Assembly: GCF_937616625.2 (NCBI RefSeq) | Contig: NC_065572.1 | Location: forward strand, 55,849,653 to 55,913,652 | Reading direction: 5' to 3' | DNA length: 64,000 bases | Origin: Mercurialis annua | Lineage: Eukaryota > Streptophyta > Magnoliopsida > Malpighiales > Euphorbiaceae | Translations under genes and position numbers: made by a program | Notes under the pieces: model-generated | What the model was told of the DNA's origin: nothing | The model's database searches: none | Seen by the model: only the letters and a program-made list of their open reading frames with translations | Shown: one piece after another, positions 10,756 to 22,607 of the stretch | Layout: each line of letters opens with the position of its first letter | How positions within the stretch are numbered: the first letter of the stretch is position 1

Positions 10756-12896
10756 ATATTGCTTTCAAGGGGGCATTTTTGACCTCTTATACTACAGCTT
10801 TCGACCCTTTAAATTACGTAGATTCTAACCTAATTCATTCCCTACACTACACACTAACCCTAGTCGTCTTAATTCAATCATTTCCCTGAAGGTTAACGCT
10901 GCAAATTGTCCTCAAAACCTTGGTGTTCATCAACGCTCATTTTCTGTTATGGCTTCAAATGTTGCTTCGGTTTTCTGATTCGTTCTCCTTCGTTTTTGGA
11001 TCAAAATCAGAACCATTTGATCCCAGAGATTATAGACTTGATCCGCTACGATTCTAAAGTTTCGGAATCGGAAACGGTACGTTATTTTCTTTGTTTGAGC
11101 CATCGCCGTTGTATCGTTCGGTTTGAATTCAGTTTTAAGGCTTATGAACAACATTCAGTTAATTGATTCGTTTGTATTCGTTTCTAGATCGAAATTGTTT
11201 TCGTTTGATCCCGGAGGTTCTAGACTCACGTACCTTCGATTCCCCACCTCGTTTTTGTTGAACGGTACGCTATCGATCTCATTTTAATCGCCGCCGTTTT
11301 ACCATATTGTTATTCACATAAACTGTTTCATGCTTTTCGTTGCTGCCGTTCTTTTTGAACTATATGTTGCATTGCTTTCTGTAATCCATTTGGGCCTAAG
11401 TATGTAAAACTATTATTTGATTATGATTGTTCTTCGGCGTTGTGATGTTTCGACTCACCGTTGCCGGATTTCCTTGCCGCCATGTCTTGGATTTGGGTTG
11501 GCGATGTCTTGTTTAATATAAACACTGAACATAAGTCCTTAAGAGAATTGTTTGGATTAGTTAATGTATCATTTATGTTGTTGCGGTGATGATCAAGCAG
11601 TGAAATCCTTTACGTATAAATTGGTTGAATTCATTAGTTTAGGTCCCTGTTAATGTGAAGTGGCTTTTAATTATGAAGAAGATGTCTAAGAGTATTGTTA
11701 AGTCATGGGATAATTCTTCTTATTTAATTGAAACCCTTATTCTTCTTGTTTTGAACATTTGAACTCTTTAACAATTTGCTAATTACCCAAGTCTCATCTA
11801 TGTTATTATTTTTGACAATAACTTTTAGATTTCATTTAAATTCCTAATTTGGCAATGTTAAATTGTTTTGAACGTTATAGTTTGAAAACGATAGTTAATT
11901 ATAAATTAGGCTAATATAATTATTCGGGTAATTATATTTGATTTCGAATATTATTTTGATGTGAAATTGGCTAAATTGTGGTTTAGCCCCTAAGGTTTTA
12001 AAGGACTTATTTAAGTAAAATTTTATCTATTGGATAACTTTTGGATTTTGATTAAATTATGAATTAGTAAATTGAGATCGAATAATTAATTTGATTTCGG
12101 ATATCAAATTGGCTAAAGTACAGCTTAGTCCCTAATTGGCTAACATACAGTTTAGTCCCTAATTGGCTAAAGTACAGTTTAGTCCCTAAACTTTTATAAA
12201 CTTAAAATGGTTAGATTTTCGGGTTGTAACTTGGGATATTTGAAATTGAAGTTATTGAGTTCCGCTTTTAAAATGGATTATTATTTTATTGAATTATTTT
12301 AAAAATATAAACTCGGGTTTATATTGATAAATGTTTTGAGTCGGGTTAGACTTGGGTCACCCGACAAGTGAGGTTAGCGTGGTAGTTAATGATAACTCGG
12401 CTAAACCCACTATTTGGACATTTAATTATTATTTAAAGATTATTAAATAATATTTATAAATTGGATTTTAAGCGAGAACTCAATAGACTTGTATTAATTG
12501 TACATTGTTACCTCATTGGGTATTTTGTGTGTTCTGGCTTGTTTTATTCCGACGTGTTAATTTGTGCTAGTCCTATGTGGTGTCTAGTACTCTCTAGAGT
12601 TAGGGTCTGTTTTTAATAATGATTTTATTTGTCTAGACCCGTCTATTGTTCGTGCTCCAGAGGCGAACCAGGATTAGTTGCTTGCCGGTATTCACGTGGA
12701 TTAGCAAGCTGTGAGTTTGTACTTACTATTTACCGCTTTATTAAGTAAGTTGTTATTTTAATATTAAATATATATACTGTACGTATATTTCGAACTGTTT
12801 TTATATTATGGCTTCTAGTTGGAACATGCTACCTAATGGGCATCATTAGGACTGCATGCGCACCGGTATTGATCTAGGTAAGTTATATATGGAAAT

Positions 12897-13021
12897 GTGG
12901 TAACTCGGTATGAGCATAGCTCTCGGGACCAGGTAGAGTAATTTGGTGTAGCTCAGCTTTTGGGACTCTGATATAAGTGTGGTCAGTGGTAACTCGGTGT
13001 AGCTCAGCTCTCGGGACCAGA
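12897..13021 (+). repeat. Minisatellite of 'GTAACTCGGTGTAGCTCAGCT...GGGACCAG' type in the 5' LTR
   Basis: Three imperfect units of about 35-45 bp end in 'tcgggacca' or a variant. They lie at the same relative position as the repeat block of the other LTR (2283-2462), just after the GCTACCTA-TGGGC box. Confidence 0.75.
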
Positions 13022-13613
13022 CCTATTGGATTATGTTTATTATTTAGAATTGTGGATTAGGGTTCCAACTATTATTCGTAATATCGTTATAAAATGTTTT
13101 AAACGGTTTTAAAGGTTTTCCACTTAATAAATGTAGATAGTGGTATAAACTCATCTCAGTATATCTGACCCCGTTATTTTCCCAATTTTTCCCAGGGTTA
13201 TGATCTGAGAGAGTCTGGTGATCTCCGCATTTACTTTTCCTCGGAGGTTCCATGTATTTTTGATAAACTGTAAAACTGTTTTATTCTTAGACCGCAGTAG
13301 TAACTAGACGTCTTTATTATTATTATATATTTTGTCGGATTGGTTCGACTGGTTATATTGCTTTGGCATGTTATATTATTTACATTGGTTTATGATAAAT
13401 CTATTTTAGACTCGGAATTGGATAAGCATGTATATTAACTGTTGAATATTATAACTGCTAGATTTAGGCTGAAGTCTCGGTTGCCCCCGAGCATTGGTTT
13501 TCTGCAGGTTTGTGTGTTTATATGTTAATTGAAAGGCTAGCTACGGGTTTCGGTACTACATTACCCATACCCTAGCGCCGGTTGCGATTCATGAAAATGG
13601 GTTGTGACAAACT

Positions 13614-13625
13614 TGGTATCAGAGC
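13614..13625 (+). other. Primer-binding site for initiator tRNA-Met
   Basis: TGGTATCAGAGC stands 4 bp after the LTR end. It matches the complement of the plant initiator methionine tRNA 3' end, the usual minus-strand primer of gypsy elements. Confidence 0.9.
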
Positions 13626-13954
13626 TTTGATTTCAAACCAAGGCCATTTGCTTGCTATGTGTTTACTCTGTTAAGTATGGTTGTGTCTTAGGAACTACTG
13701 CGGATATAGGTTTCTGTCATGTCTTTTAAAATGTCACCTTTTGATTTTTAAAACGTTCTGCCTACACCAATAGGATTGCGTCGAGTCAGTCATTATATGT
13801 TGATTTGATGCTGTTAAATGTTAATTTTATTTCACTTGGGTGAATATTTTAATGCTGTTGATTTCTTGGGAAATCCTAATTTGTTACTTGTTTTGTTTCA
13901 TACTTGGGTATGAATTATGTGTTATTTAAATTGTTTTTGTTCAATCCTTAGGAT

Positions 13955-15355
13955 ATGGACAATGTTGTTCGTACTCGTGCTCGTGCTGCGGCAGAGCAAG
14001 AAGCTGTGGCTGATGATGCGATTTTCATGGAAGTCGATCAGAACGTACCACCAGTTCCGGCCAATGCTGGACGTGGTTGAGGTAGAGGTGCTGGCAGAGG
14101 CAGAGGCAAAGGAGCTGGTGCTGGTAGAGGTGGAGCTAGAGGACGTGGTGCAGCAGGTGTTCAGGCACCGAATGTGCAGCAGGCACCAAATATGCAGCAA
14201 GCACCGAATGTGCAGCAGGCACCAGGGGTGCAACAGGCACCGAATATGCAGGCGTTCGACTTCACTACTTTCTTGGCTGGGGTTGTCGAAATGCAGAACA
14301 ACCAGACTCTTCTGCAGAATCAGTGTACTGTATTGGGTCAGTTAGCGCAGCAACAGCAACCTCAGGCTAGTGCTATAGCTGGTATGGGTGGACTTGCTGG
14401 TGTAGGTCACATTTCGACAGACAGAGAGATGGTGATAACCTACACGAAGTTGAATCCGAATTCTTTTGATGGTACTGGGGATGCTCTTGACTTTTTGGAA
14501 GAGTTTGAGTACAATAGTCAGAGAATTCAAGTTACTGATCGTCAATCAGTGATGCTTGTGGAGATGTCACTGAAGGGTCCAGCTAAGGACTGGTTTCGCG
14601 ATAACATCAGGCCAGAGATGGCTACATTGCCTTGGGCTGATTTTGTGACAAGGTTCAGAGGTTACTATCTACCTTTCTCTGTTACTGAGAATTTCAGAGA
14701 GAAGCTGCTAAGTTTGAAGAAAGGGGATAGATCAGTGACAGACTACACTACAGAGTTTGTCCGTTTGGGGCGGTTTGCTACAGATCTACAGGGTGATCGT
14801 GGAGGAGTGAACGACCGCTATATCAAGGGTTTAGGCTCGGAATTTCTTCCTTTGTTGATAGGGGCAGACATGGAGTTTGCTCGGGTAGTGGATAGTGCTC
14901 GACGGATGGAGAATTCGTTGATTCAGTTTGGGACGATCTCTGACCCTTTCCAGAATCAGAAGGGAAAGAGTGATCTTCCTAGTGGGGGGCAACAGGCCCC
15001 AGTGCAGCATGGTAGTGGGAACTACTACAGTGGCTCTTCTCAGGCCAATAAGGGGAGTCGCCGTACTCACAACAAAGGGAGGCATAGTGCTAGGAGTGCT
15101 CCGTACAGTTCTAGTAGCAGTGGGAGTAACCGTGGTTCAGGACGCGGGTACAGTGGTGGATCGAACATTCCGTTCTGCCAGAATTGCAGACGCAGGCACT
15201 ATGGTCAGTGTCAGTTAGCTCCTGGAGGTTGTTTCTCCTGTGGCCAGCCGGGTCATTTTTCCAGGGAGTGTCCGACATCTGGGCAGCAGATGTCTAACTC
15301 CAGTGTGGCGCAGTCGTCTTACCAGCAGCAGAGACCTGCGTTTACACAGTTGTAG
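13955..15355 (+). pseudogene. gag of gypsy element, interrupted by stops
   Basis: Structural (capsid) protein of the retrotransposon. The frame opens at 13955 (MDNVVRTRARAAAEQEAV), meets TGA at 14078-14080 in a Gly/Arg-rich tract (probably CGA to TGA), and continues in the same frame to TAG at 15353-15355. The remaining 1.3 kb encodes a 'QQAPN' repeat, the retrotransposon gag domain (about 14430-14900) and a CCHC zinc knuckle CFSCGQPGHFSREC (about 15229-15270). After the second stop, the Gly/Arg-rich tail that should follow gag is in another frame (about 15354-15540), so a frameshift is also present. The coding strand matches the LTR orientation. Confidence 0.85.
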
Positions 15356-16497
15356 GGTACTCTCAACCTGCAGCATCTTTTGGTGGCCAGCGGGGCCGTG
15401 GTTCTGGTGGCAGAGGTTTTGGTGGCCGTGGTAACGGTGGTAGAGGTTCCAACAGTTATGGTACTGGGCAGAGTTCGCAGCAGCAGCCGCAGGGTCAGGC
15501 CAGAGTGTTTGCTCTTACTCCTCAGGATGCGCGTGCATCAAATGTTGTGGTGCAAATGCGGGTGCAACCCATTCGTTTGTATCTACATATTTTGCTGGGA
15601 AATTGGGTATGGCACCATCTGTTTTGAGTGAACCTCTAGCTGTGTCTACACCTATGTCTGAAGGTGTAGTAGTGGACGTCATTTATCCTTCTTGTCCAGT
15701 GGTTATTCAGAGTATAGAATTATGTGCTGATTTGGTTGTGCTTGACGTTCTTTCTTTTGATGTCATCTTGGGGATGGATTGGCTGTCGCGCCATTATGCT
15801 TCTATTGACTGTCGAGGGAAGTCAGTCGAGTTTCGGGTTCCAGGTGATCTACCTTTTTCCTTTCAGGGAGAAAAGGCGGAGACACCTAAGAATCTGATTT
15901 CCGCCATCAAGGCGAAGCGGATGTTAGGCAAGGGTTTCTAGGGTTTCCTTGTTGTGGTTCGTGATTTGGAGGTTGATAGTGGTGATATGCATAGTGTTCC
16001 GATAGTGAATGGGTTCACTGATGTGTTTCCAGAGGAATTGCCTGGATTACCACCTGACTGTGAGATTGAGTTTTACATTGATGTGGTTTCTGGTACAGCT
16101 CCGATTTCGATACCGCCGTATCGGATGGCTCCATCAGAGCTGAAAGAGTTGAAGGACCAGTTACAAAAGTTGTTGGATAGCGGGTTCATCATACCGAGTA
16201 CTTCTCCATGGGGTGCTCCAGTTCTGTTTGTAAAGAAGAAAGACGGTTCCTTTCGACTGTATATCGACTATAGACAGTTGAACAAGGCTACTGTCAAGAA
16301 TAGATATCCTCTTCCTCGCATCGATGATTTGTTTGACCAACTGCAGGGTGCGAAGTGTTCTTCCAAGATTGATTTGAGGTCTGGGTATCATCAACTTCGG
16401 ATCCGTGATGTAGATGTGCCTAAGACTGCTTTTCAGACTCGATATGGACATTTTGAGTTTCTGGTTATGTCCTTTGGTCTGACTCGATATGGACATT
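15356..16497 (+). pseudogene. Truncated pol (protease remnant and reverse transcriptase fingers)
   Basis: The protease region begins near 15560. The active-site stretch reads NAGATHSFVS where the family has DSGATHSFVS, so the catalytic aspartate is gone, and sequence before it seems deleted. The rest of the protease (LGMDWLSRHYASIDC) is recognisable in 15603-15938, ending at a TAG at 15939-15941. Reverse transcriptase follows: [73 protein letters not shown], up to MSFGLT, and is then cut off before the YADD/YVDD active site. RNase H, integrase, chromodomain and 3' LTR are absent. The motifs resemble the Tekay/Del chromovirus clade (family knowledge; not tested). Confidence 0.85.
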
Positions 16498-17001
16498 TTC
16501 ATAATTTATTTTTAAATTAATTATATATTTAAAAAGATTAGTTAAATTTTATAAAATTAATTATAATTTTGAATAATTTATTGATTAGTTAGGAAATATT
16601 AATTATTTTAATTATATGTCAGAATCGGAAAAACACGGCGAGGTCGCATGAGTGTGGCGGTGAAATATATTTTGATATTATAATATTTAAATAAAAACAA
16701 ATAAAAACTTATTATTTATTTTTGAATTTATGGGGAAGAAGGTCTTTTTATTCTTTTTATAAGATCAAATGCTCTTTAAAATATATACTAAAAATAAAAG
16801 ATCAAATTGACATTTGTTTTCAAATAAAAAAGGGTTAATTTAGTTTTCAGGATTTATCTATTGTTAAAAAAATTAGTTTTCAGGATGAAATTGGAAATTA
16901 AAGGTGTGAATTTGGGTGTATTGGAAAAAATTATAATGTCGGATATAATTAAAAAGAGGCTACAAAATTAAGAGTTTTTTAGTGAGTAGTCCTTAAAATT
17001 A

Positions 17002-17965
17002 TCATTTTCTTAAAAAAATTCTTTTTCAAAAAATTTTGATCGAAGCACATCATATGAAAAAGATTTGATACTATAAGAAAACATATTTTTTATTAGCCAG
17101 CTTCCAACGAGAAGAAATAATTTAACATTGTCTTACGTTATAACAAAACCTAGTCAAAGAAACACATAGAAAATTAATTGGAACAAACTATGCTATAAAA
17201 TTATTCATATTAATATATCATATATGTTTGTAGATGCATAGCAAGTGGGAGAGACTTTTAGGTATCGCGAGACTTTATGGTGATAAATTGATAATTGGTT
17301 ATATAAATCCAATTGTATAATAACAGAAACATATTAGATTTAAAGCTAAATGTACAATTTAGATTTTCATATTTGGCTCGGTTTTAAATTTGAATTTTAA
17401 TGATTTTTTTATTTGAAAATAGTACCTAATGATATTAAAAATGAAGAAATGGATCCTCCTTTGATAAAAAATAAATTGTTGTTACTTATACTGATGTGGA
17501 AAATGCATGATAAACACGTGATATTGATAGAAGATCCAATTTATATTTTTTTTCATAATATTAAGTTACAAATTGGAATAAATTATTTATATTCTAATTA
17601 AATAAAATATCACGTATTTGTCATATGTTGTCCACCTCGTCGGAGATAACGGTGAAAGAAATTGTTAAAGAAGGGTCAACTTTGTCATTTTTAATTATTT
17701 TGGGTTCCACTTTAAAATAAGACAAAACATTATATATAACCTAACATGAGGGTCAAAATTACACATTTTCCTTTAATTTAATAATCTAGAAAATTTATAC
17801 TTATATATATATTTTTTAGTTTTGAGTAGTAATTTTTGAATAATCTAGAAATTGTGTTAATTTTAATATCCAATTAGATATGAATCTAGAAGAGCAAGAC
17901 CACAATCAAATTAAATATCGAATTGAGGAATTGAGGCATCCTTTTGTTAAGATTAAAAAAGAATA
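17002..17965. other. AT-rich intergenic DNA, no gene seen
   Basis: No coding region or element boundary could be supported. Confidence 0.55.
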
Positions 17966-18209
17966 AAGAGTCAGTTCGGTCCTTAAATTTGTAATTTATG
18001 ATCAAATAAATCACTTTCAATCATTTTGATTAATTTAAAATAATATTCACTATTTTAAAATAAATTAAGGACAATACTCTCTATTTTTGGTCAATTAAAG
18101 ACTCATCTCGATCTTTACACCGTATAAAGTTTGTTCTTAATTAATCAAAATAGCTGAAAGTGAATTATTTAACTTTAAAACACAAATTGAGGTACCAGAT
18201 AGACCCTTT
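17966..18209. mobile_element. MITE with about 90-bp inverted arms upstream of the P450
   Basis: The left arm (aaagagtcagttcggtcctt, then aatttgtaatttatgatcaa) pairs with the complement of the right arm (ending ...ggtaccagatagacccttt). Both arms carry 'cactttca' and 'ttttgattaatt' in inverted order. A clear target duplication was not found, so the superfamily is open (MULE-like by arm structure). It ends about 115 bp before the TATA box of the P450. Confidence 0.6.
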
Positions 18210-18323
18210 GTTCCATTTAAAAAGTAAACTATATTTTGTCAAACAAAAAAACAAAGTAAACTATACAGTAAAAAATGACATTAGGTTGCATTTTCTCTTC
18301 TCCAAATAACGACTCTTGCTGTC

Positions 18324-18331
18324 TATATAAA
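18324..18331 (+). promoter_or_regulatory. TATA box of the P450 gene
   Basis: TATATAAA lies 70 bp before the ATG at 18401, a normal distance for a plant TATA box with a short leader. No other element was identified with confidence. Confidence 0.55.
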
Positions 18332-18400
18332 TTAATCATGTGACCGCCTCTTCTATTCATACCATAAAATTAATTTCTAAATCAAAATTAGCAAACCAGC

Positions 18401-20887
18401 ATGGAATTAGTATTTCTCATCTCTTGTATTATTCCTTCTCTAGCATTTCTTGTTTTTGCATTCAAATTTCTATTCAGCCATGACAGCAGATTCAAGAATC
18501 TGCCACCCGGTAGCATGGGATGGCCAGTCATCGGAGAAACCCTGGAATTCCTGTTTGGCAAGCCGGAAAATTTTGTGCTCAAAAGAATGAAAAAATACTC
18601 ACCGGAAATCTTCAAAACCAACATTCTTGGAGAGAAAACTGTGGTCATTTGTGGCCCTAATGGTAACAAATTTCTCTTCTCCAATGAGCAAAAACTCTTC
18701 ACCGTATTCCGTCCTCATTCCATGCAAAAACTCTTCCGTTCTTCCTACCAAACCAAAGCTCCTCCGAAAGAATCCGATCTCAAAACGCTCCGATCCTCGC
18801 CGGCGTTTCTTAAACCCGAAGCGTTGGCTAGATATCTAGCGAAAATGGACTCCATCACACAACAACAAATGAAAAAAGACTGGGAAGGGAAACATTCCGC
18901 CCAAGTTTTTCCTTTCTCCAAGACCTTGACATTGATGCTGGCATGTAGGTTTTTCTTGGGGACCGAAGACCCCGACCGGATCGCGAGACTTGTCGATCAT
19001 TTCGACGATATTACGATAGGGTTGCATTCGATTACGGTGAATGTTCCGGGAACTATATTCTACAGAGCGAAGCAAGCAGTGAAGGCGATACGTAAGGAGT
19101 TGATTGAAGTTGTTAAGGAGAAAAAAGATGCGATCGCTTCAGGTGCTCCGATGCAAGATATTCTGTCGCATATGATTGTTGCGACTGATTCTTCCGGTAG
19201 TTTTATGCCGGAGATTGAGATTGCCGACAAGATGATGGGTTTGTTGACTGCTGGATATAGCACTGTGGCTACCTCGATTACTTTTTTCATGAAATATGTG
19301 GGTGAGAGACCTGATATTTACAGCAAGATTCTTCAAGGTAAAATTTCATTTCTTCAACCAATCCTACATTTTGGCTATTCGTTTTTCTATATTTACTATA
19401 ACTATAATAAATTTTATCTTAATAGATGAATATAGTTGTATGTAGAGATAAATTTGAAATTTTATCAATTTTTAAAAAATGGAACAATCGTCAGATTTAA
19501 GGGTGAGAACGAGTGGAACTACATATGAGTTACTCGAGATCAACTCAAAAGAAAACTTAAAATCGGCTCAAAAAACTCGAATCAATAGTTTAAACTATTC
19601 GAGTTTCGTCTCAAGCCTAGTTCAAATATCAATTAAAGGGATTCGTAAAGTTTGCGAGTCTAAACAAGTCGCTTATCCAATAATTTTTAATTATATTGAT
19701 TTTTTAAATCACTAAATTTATATGTATAACATATTAATTGGTTAAATTATATAACTTATAATGAAAAAAAATACATTAAATATTATAATTATTTTTATGG
19801 AACTTGAGTCGAACTCGGATCGTTTGAATACCGTTCGAATTCGAGTTCCAATTTATATAATACGCTCGAGTTTGAGATCAAACTCAAATTTAGCCTAATT
19901 GGAAATTGAAAACAGAGCAAAAAGAGATAGCTTCAGGGAAGAAGGAAGGGGAAATGTTGCAATGGGAAGACATACAAAAAATGAAATACTCTTGGAATGT
20001 TGTGAATGAAGTGATGAGACTCACTCCTCCTCTTCAAGGCACTTTTAGGGAAGCCATTACTGATATTACTTATGCTGGCTTTACCATTCCCAAGGGCTGG
20101 AAGGTAATTTTCTACATCCCAATCATTTTCATGACAATTAGTTACATTTGCATTATTAACATTTTTAATGATTCTTTGACATTATAACATTATATATGAC
20201 TTTTGACAATCTCTTTTTAATTAGTCTATTGAGAATTGCTTGTCCATGTGAACTTCATTAATTTACCTTTTTTTTTTTAGTTGAGAGTTGCATGTCTACC
20301 TATGATTTATTTTATTCAAAACCTATTGATTTAAAAAAAATCAAATTATTATGATATGGAAGACTTATAAGTATCAAAAAATACATGACATGGCCTGCAA
20401 CCACACAAAGCAAAACTATATATTCCATCTTAATACTGTTAATTGGATTACAATTAAATTTAACAAAATTTGGAACTTTGACAACAATTGATAAAAGTTA
20501 AAAAAAAAAAAAAAAAATTGACCAATTATACTTTAGTTAATTTTATTAATTATTGTTTTGTGTGTATTTATTTATGTAATGCAGATATATTGGACTGTAA
20601 GTACAACAAACAAGAACCCGGAATATTTCCCAAACCCTGAAGAATTTAATCCATCAAGATATGACGATGACAAAGCAATTCCACCCTATGTATTTGTGCC
20701 ATTTGGAGGTGGGCCCAGGATGTGCCCTGGAAAAGAGTATGCTCGATTTGCTATTCTCACTTTCGTCTTCCACGTCATCAACAAATTCAAGTGGGAATTG
20801 GAAATCCCTAATGAAAAGATTATTGGTGACATGATGCCTACTCCTCAAATGGGTCTTCCAATTCGCCTTCAACCACTCGACTCTTAA
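18401..20887 (+). CDS. CYP716-type cytochrome P450 (probable triterpene oxidase)
   Basis: Membrane-bound haem monooxygenase. Exons: 18401-19337, 19916-20103, 20585-20887; all introns are GT-AG, and the frame is continuous for 475 codons, close to the usual 480 for CYP716. The N-terminus is a hydrophobic anchor (residues 3-27) followed by the proline hinge [17 protein letters not shown]. Other motifs: I-helix AGYST (284-288), ExxR as EVMR (344-347), PSRY, and the haem loop [10 protein letters not shown] (415-424, ligand Cys422). CYP716 enzymes oxidise pentacyclic triterpene skeletons in the ER; the exact carbon cannot be read from the sequence. The I-helix lacks the acidic residue usual before Thr. 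Poly(A)-like AATAAA is at about 20998. The gene looks complete and functional. Confidence 0.9.
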
Positions 20888-21973
20888 AAGTCCCTCGGTT
20901 AATTGTTTTTAGAAGTCACTAAATTTATAAGATGTTTCTTTTTACTTGTGAAACTTTACTTTTTTTTATTTTGATAATTGAACTGTAATTTTGTTTCAAT
21001 AAAAAGGTTTTTTTTTTGTTTCTAAACGCATAAATATATATATTTTTTATGAACATTGAATTGATACTTTACTAAACACATAAATATTGAATTGATTCTT
21101 GACTGAATATTTATTTGTATAAAATAATAAAGTATAATATGTCATAAATAATCAAACCGTAATTGATAGATGTTGTAGACACTTCTTTTCCGGACAGGTA
21201 GAAAAGTGATAAAGAATTAAAGCGTTTGATGATAATTTTCAGAGGCAACCGTCTAGGTGACGAGCTAATGATCCGCATGTTATAATTCAAGAGGACTATA
21301 TCGATGTGCAGATAAATTTATCACTGATATGGCATGTGGATGCCACACGGCTCCCTGTCAGGGTTGTTGACTAAAAAAATCCTTGCATCCGGCGACCAAG
21401 TGACAAACGACTATAATCAAAATTATTTTTTTAAAAAAAGTTAAAATTCTTTTAACTTAAAGGAGTGAATAGATTGTAATTTTAGAAATTAAAATTTTAA
21501 GGAAAAAATTTAGTAAAGATTAAAAAGAGAATAAAGTTTGAGAAAATCACAAAACGATTTGTAATAGTTTGGCTTATATAATTCAAGCTTACGTTCACGC
21601 TCTAATCAACAATTGAGAGTTATAATTCACAAAAAAACTCACTCCCGAATAGTATTTTACACAAATTCACTCCTAAATTTTGTAATAATATTATTAATAG
21701 GTCACCATACAACCTTTTAAGATTAAATTAATTCATATCTACCAACAGGGATATAAATTAATTCTCACCAACAACTCACAATCGTTGGAGTCAATTAATA
21801 GAGGTAGAAGACACAAGGCGAAAATTACATAGTTGATCAAATATTAGGGGAAACAATTTGATTTTAAATATGAGGTATCAAAGTGTTAGTTTAGTAAAAT
21901 TATATGAGTGTTTACAGTAACTAGCCCTAGTCTTTGATGGACAAGTCACCAAGCAAAAAACGCAAACACAAAA
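20888..21973. other. Intergenic DNA after the P450, no gene seen
   Basis: Holds the probable 3' UTR (to about 21010), then AT-rich sequence with no supported gene or element. Confidence 0.55.
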
Positions 21974-21975
21974 TA

Positions 21976-22605
21976 CAGTCGACCCTCTAATAGTTAATAT
22001 TCTATAAATTAATAATTCTAATAATTAATAGAAAATTGAGAGAACCAACTTCGTTCCACGTCGGATAATTAATAATTCTATTATTTAATAATTAATAAAA
22101 TTTAAAATATATTCTACATGAATATTAATTATTAGAGAGATTTTTTAAAAGAAATATATAACAATTGATGATTTATTTGAGGCAATATTAACCTTAATTC
22201 ATAAAGTGGAAGTTAAAATACCATCAAATTATGACTTTCTTATTCTTTTGAAATTTTTTAAAAGAAGCTATTAGATAAACAAATTAAAGTAAGTAAAGTA
22301 TCTCTAGTATAAAAAAATATTAAAAATTATTTTACTTTATGAATACAACTTCTTAATAATATTTTTTAGTTTGATATCAATTGATATTTCTTAAATTGAA
22401 TATAAAATTATTATTTTTAAATTGAGTGATTGCAAAGTGTATTTTCTTAGTTTTTTTTATAATATAATATTAATAATAGGTCTATCAATGTAGATGCTTT
22501 AAAATATCTTTTATAATTTTTTTATACAAATTCAATAAATTAATAATTCTAATAATTAATAAATTTTTGATCCACCATGTGTATTAATTATCAGAGGGTC
22601 GACTG
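21976..22605. mobile_element. Emigrant/pogo-like Tc1/mariner MITE (630 bp)
   Basis: Starts CAGTCGACCCTCTAATAGTT and ends with the inverse (ATTATCAGAGGGTCGACTG). It is flanked by TA on both sides (21974-21975 and 22606-22607). The CAGT...CCTCTA...TTAATA pattern resembles Emigrant/Lemi elements, which derive from pogo-like Tc1/mariner transposons. The interior is AT-rich without coding capacity, with 'aattaataattctaataatt' near both ends. Confidence 0.8.
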
Positions 22606-22607
22606 TA

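Larger units (their letters stand above)
10486..13609 (+). mobile_element. 5' LTR of a truncated chromovirus-like gypsy element (3124 bp)
   Basis: The LTR runs from TGTAATACCCC to GGGTTGTGACA and is followed by a primer-binding site and gag. It is unusually long. It carries a cluster of perfect palindromes near its 5' end (10569-10755), a repeated 'agtacagtttagtccctaa' stretch (about 12115-12190), a GCTACCTAATGGGC box (about 12828) and a 'ctcgggacca' minisatellite. The matching 3' LTR is missing because the element was cut off in reverse transcriptase at 16497. The 5 bp before it are AATGG; the partner duplication is lost. Confidence 0.85.
9738..16992. mobile_element. MULE-type element with about 450-bp inverted arms, split by a gypsy element
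   Basis: The arms 9738-10195 and about 16498-16992 are inverted copies of each other. For example 'ttctgattccgacatataa' at about 10051 pairs with the complement near 16612-16632, and both carry the 'cacaccttta...ccaattccatcatgaaaa' type stretch. The ends are flanked by TTAAAATTA (9729-9737 and 16993-17001), a 9-bp duplication typical of Mutator-like elements. Its unique middle starts at about 10196 and is interrupted at 10486 by a gypsy LTR element that was later truncated. No transposase gene is seen. Confidence 0.8.

Noticed and set aside
10906..11166. Protein-coding ORF of 86 aa
   Set aside because: It lies within the 5' LTR, overlaps an opposite-strand frame and resembles no protein.
13917..14345. 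142-aa ORF in another frame of gag
   Set aside because: It is a shadow of the gag Gln/Ala repeat; the real frame (QQAPN repeat, gag domain, zinc knuckle) is offset.
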